This document shows, in pieces, positions 6,304-7,722 of a stretch of DNA of 7,722 bases. Both the position numbers and the translations under genes were made by a program. Each line of letters starts with the position of its first letter. The first letter of the stretch is position 1. The notes below the pieces were generated by a model. The model did not search any database. It was not told where the DNA came from and saw only the letters and a program-made list of their open reading frames with translations. The DNA comes from Flavobacteriales bacterium (GTDB lineage Bacteria; Bacteroidota; Bacteroidia; Flavobacteriales_F; PHOS-HE28): assembly GCA_016705545.1 (NCBI GenBank), contig JADIYA010000032.1, positions 1 to 7,722 on the forward strand, read 5' to 3'.

Positions 6304-7722
6304 CTATGCGCCGGCATGTTTGACAGCCTCTTCAACCGGCAGGTAGCCCAGGAGCTGGAGCATCCGCTCGGCGCTCTGCTGCTCGGCGAACACCGTGTCC
6401 ACGAGGGTGCCGTCGGGAAGACGGTCGATGAGCACGTGCTTGGGCTTGGGGATGAGGCAGTGCTGGATGCCGCCGAAGCCGCCTAGCGTGTCCTGGTAGG
6501 CACCGGTGTTGAAGTAGCCGATGTACTGCTTCTTCTCCTCGTTGTACTTGGGCAGGTAGATGGCGTTGACGTGCTGCTCGCTGTTGTAGTAGTCGTCGCT
6601 GTCACAGGTCATGCCGCCGAGGAAGACGCGCTCGTACTCATCGTGCCAGTTGTTCACGGGCAGCATGATGAAGCGCTTGCTGATGGCCCAGGTGTCGGGC
6701 AGGGTGGTCATGAAGCTGCCGTCGATCATGTCCCAGCGCTCCTTCTCGTTCTGCTTTTTCTGGTACACGATGCTGAAGAAGGTGGCGCCGCTGTCGCTCA
6801 CGGTGAAGCTGCCGAACTCGCTGAAGATGTTGGGCTCCTGCACCTTGTTCTCCTCGCACACGTCCTTGATTCGGCCGATGATCTCGCCAATCATGTAATC
6901 GGTGTCGAAGCTGAAGTTGAGGCTGTTCTTGATGGGGAGGCCGCCGCCGATGTCGAGCGTGTCCAGCGTGCGGCAGAGCTTCCACAGGTCGCAGTACACG
7001 TTCACGCACTTGCTCAGCTCGTTCCAGTAGTAGGCGGTGTCGGTGATGCCGGTGTTGATGAAGAAGTGCATCAGCTTCAGTCGGAATTTCTTCTGCTTGC
7101 TGATGTTCCGCATGTAGAAGGGGATGATGTCCTTGTACCCGATCCCGAGGCGGCTGGTGTAGAACTCGAATTTCGGCGCCTCCTCGGCCGCGATGCGGAT
7201 GCCGATGTCGCAGTGGCCCTCGATCACCTCGTCGAGCGCGTAGATCTCGCCCATGTTGTCGATGATGGGCACCACCTTGAAGCCGCGGTTGGCCAGGCGG
7301 CCGATGCCCTTGATGTAGCGCTCGTCCTTGAAGCCGTTGCAGAGGATGGTGCTGTCCTTGGTGATGCGGCCGCGCTCGATGAGCAGCTCGATCATCTCCA
7401 GATCATAGGCGCTGCTGGTCTCCAGGTTCACGCCCTTCTTCAGCACCTGGTCAATCACATAGTGGAAGTGGTTGCTCTTGGTGCAGTAGAAGTACTCGTA
7501 CTTCCCTTGGTAGTCGTGCGCCGCGAAGGCCTTGGCGAAGCTGCTCCGCGCCATCTCGATCTTCTCGCCGATCTTGGGCAGGTAGGTGATGCGCAATGGG
7601 GTGCCATGCTTCTTCAGCAGGTCCACCAGCGGCAGATCGTTCCAGATCAGGTTCTCGCCGTCGAGCTTGAATTCATCCTTCGGGAAATCGAAGGTCTGCT
7701 CGATGAGGTCGACGTAGCGGGT
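6304..7722 (-). CDS. speA: Biosynthetic arginine decarboxylase, fold-type III PLP enzyme (N-terminus cut by the window edge)
   Basis: This enzyme decarboxylates L-arginine to agmatine and CO2 in the cytoplasm, the first step of the agmatine route to putrescine and spermidine. The open frame runs from the right edge to TAG at 6304-6306, 472 codons, about the length of Bacteroidota homologues, so only a few N-terminal residues are missing. A GTG at 7624-7626 could be mistaken for the start, but conserved-looking sequence (TRYVDLIEQTFDFPKDEF) continues in frame beyond it. Counting from that GTG, the N-terminal alanine-racemase-like barrel has the PLP lysine K50 in YCTKSNHF and the ETSSAYDLEMI strand, then FEFYTSRLGIGYKDIIPFY, HFFINTGITDT (H187) and the glycine loop DIGGGLPI (227-229) for PLP phosphate. 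The C-terminal beta domain has GGMTCDSDDYYN with catalytic-type C341 and FNTGAYQDTLGG with Y377. All key residues are present and no frame change occurs. The alternative is another decarboxylase of the ODC/DAP/ADC group, but the overall text fits the Bacteroidota arginine decarboxylases best. No promoter is visible because the 5' end lies outside. Confidence 0.93.
   Translation of the reverse strand, partial: TRYVDLIEQTFDFPKDEFKLDGENLIWNDLPLVDLLKKHGTPLRITYLPKIGEKIEMARSSFAKAFAAHDYQGKYEYFYCTKSNHFHYVIDQVLKKGVNLETSSAYDLEMIELLIERGRITKDSTILCNGFKDERYIKGIGRLANRGFKVVPIIDNMGEIYALDEVIEGHCDIGIRIAAEEAPKFEFYTSRLGIGYKDIIPFYMRNISKQKKFRLKLMHFFINTGITDTAYYWNELSKCVNVYCDLWKLCRTLDTLDIGGGLPIKNSLNFSFDTDYMIGEIIGRIKDVCEENKVQEPNIFSEFGSFTVSDSGATFFSIVYQKKQNEKERWDMIDGSFMTTLPDTWAISKRFIMLPVNNWHDEYERVFLGGMTCDSDDYYNSEQHVNAIYLPKYNEEKKQYIGYFNTGAYQDTLGGFGGIQHCLIPKPKHVLIDRLPDGTLVDTVFAEQQSAERMLQLLGYLPVEEAVKHAGA

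Noticed and set aside
7624..7626. GTG as the start codon of the arginine decarboxylase
   Set aside because: The frame stays open to the window edge with family-like sequence (YVDLIEQTFDFP) upstream of this GTG, so the true start lies beyond position 7722.

Overview
The window holds two genes that converge on a 33-base gap. It suggests a GC-rich member of the Bacteroidota, probably a Flavobacteriales-like lineage. The evidence is a PD40 beta-propeller with the Bacteroidota-style 'HNSMGGFDVFR' signature, C-terminal SPOR-like domains on the same polypeptide, and an arginine decarboxylase of the compact fold-type III kind found in that phylum. The taxonomic call is an inference from protein families, not from a marker gene.

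Positions 9-6270 (+) read as one very large secreted or envelope protein of about 2,050-2,090 residues. In order it has a signal peptide, a TPR-like helical region, a PD40 propeller, a carboxypeptidase-regulatory-like beta domain, a very long Ala/Glu/Arg-rich helical region, a Pro/Ser/Thr linker, a second helical block, a 15-bp tandem repeat (QPSTP/S) and two SPOR-like domains. No single frame encodes it. Up to about position 4041 the coherent reading jumps between the three forward frames, roughly every 35 bases at the very start and less often later. From 4042 to 6270 it is clean. Protein-like sequence resumes after each jump, which looks more like unpolished single-base indel errors than an old pseudogene. 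The largest open stretch (3115-6270) therefore starts at a false GTG and carries out-of-frame segments inside it.

Positions 6304-7722 (-) hold a nearly complete biosynthetic arginine decarboxylase. It is intact in one frame, keeps its PLP lysine, catalytic cysteine and glycine loop, and runs off the right edge with only its extreme N-terminus missing.

The two genes converge and show no functional link: one is a structural or peptidoglycan-associated envelope protein, the other starts polyamine synthesis. I see no tRNA, rRNA, CRISPR array, insertion sequence or multi-gene novel system. The most interesting object is the giant propeller-coil-SPOR protein. The most consequential warning is its frame damage.
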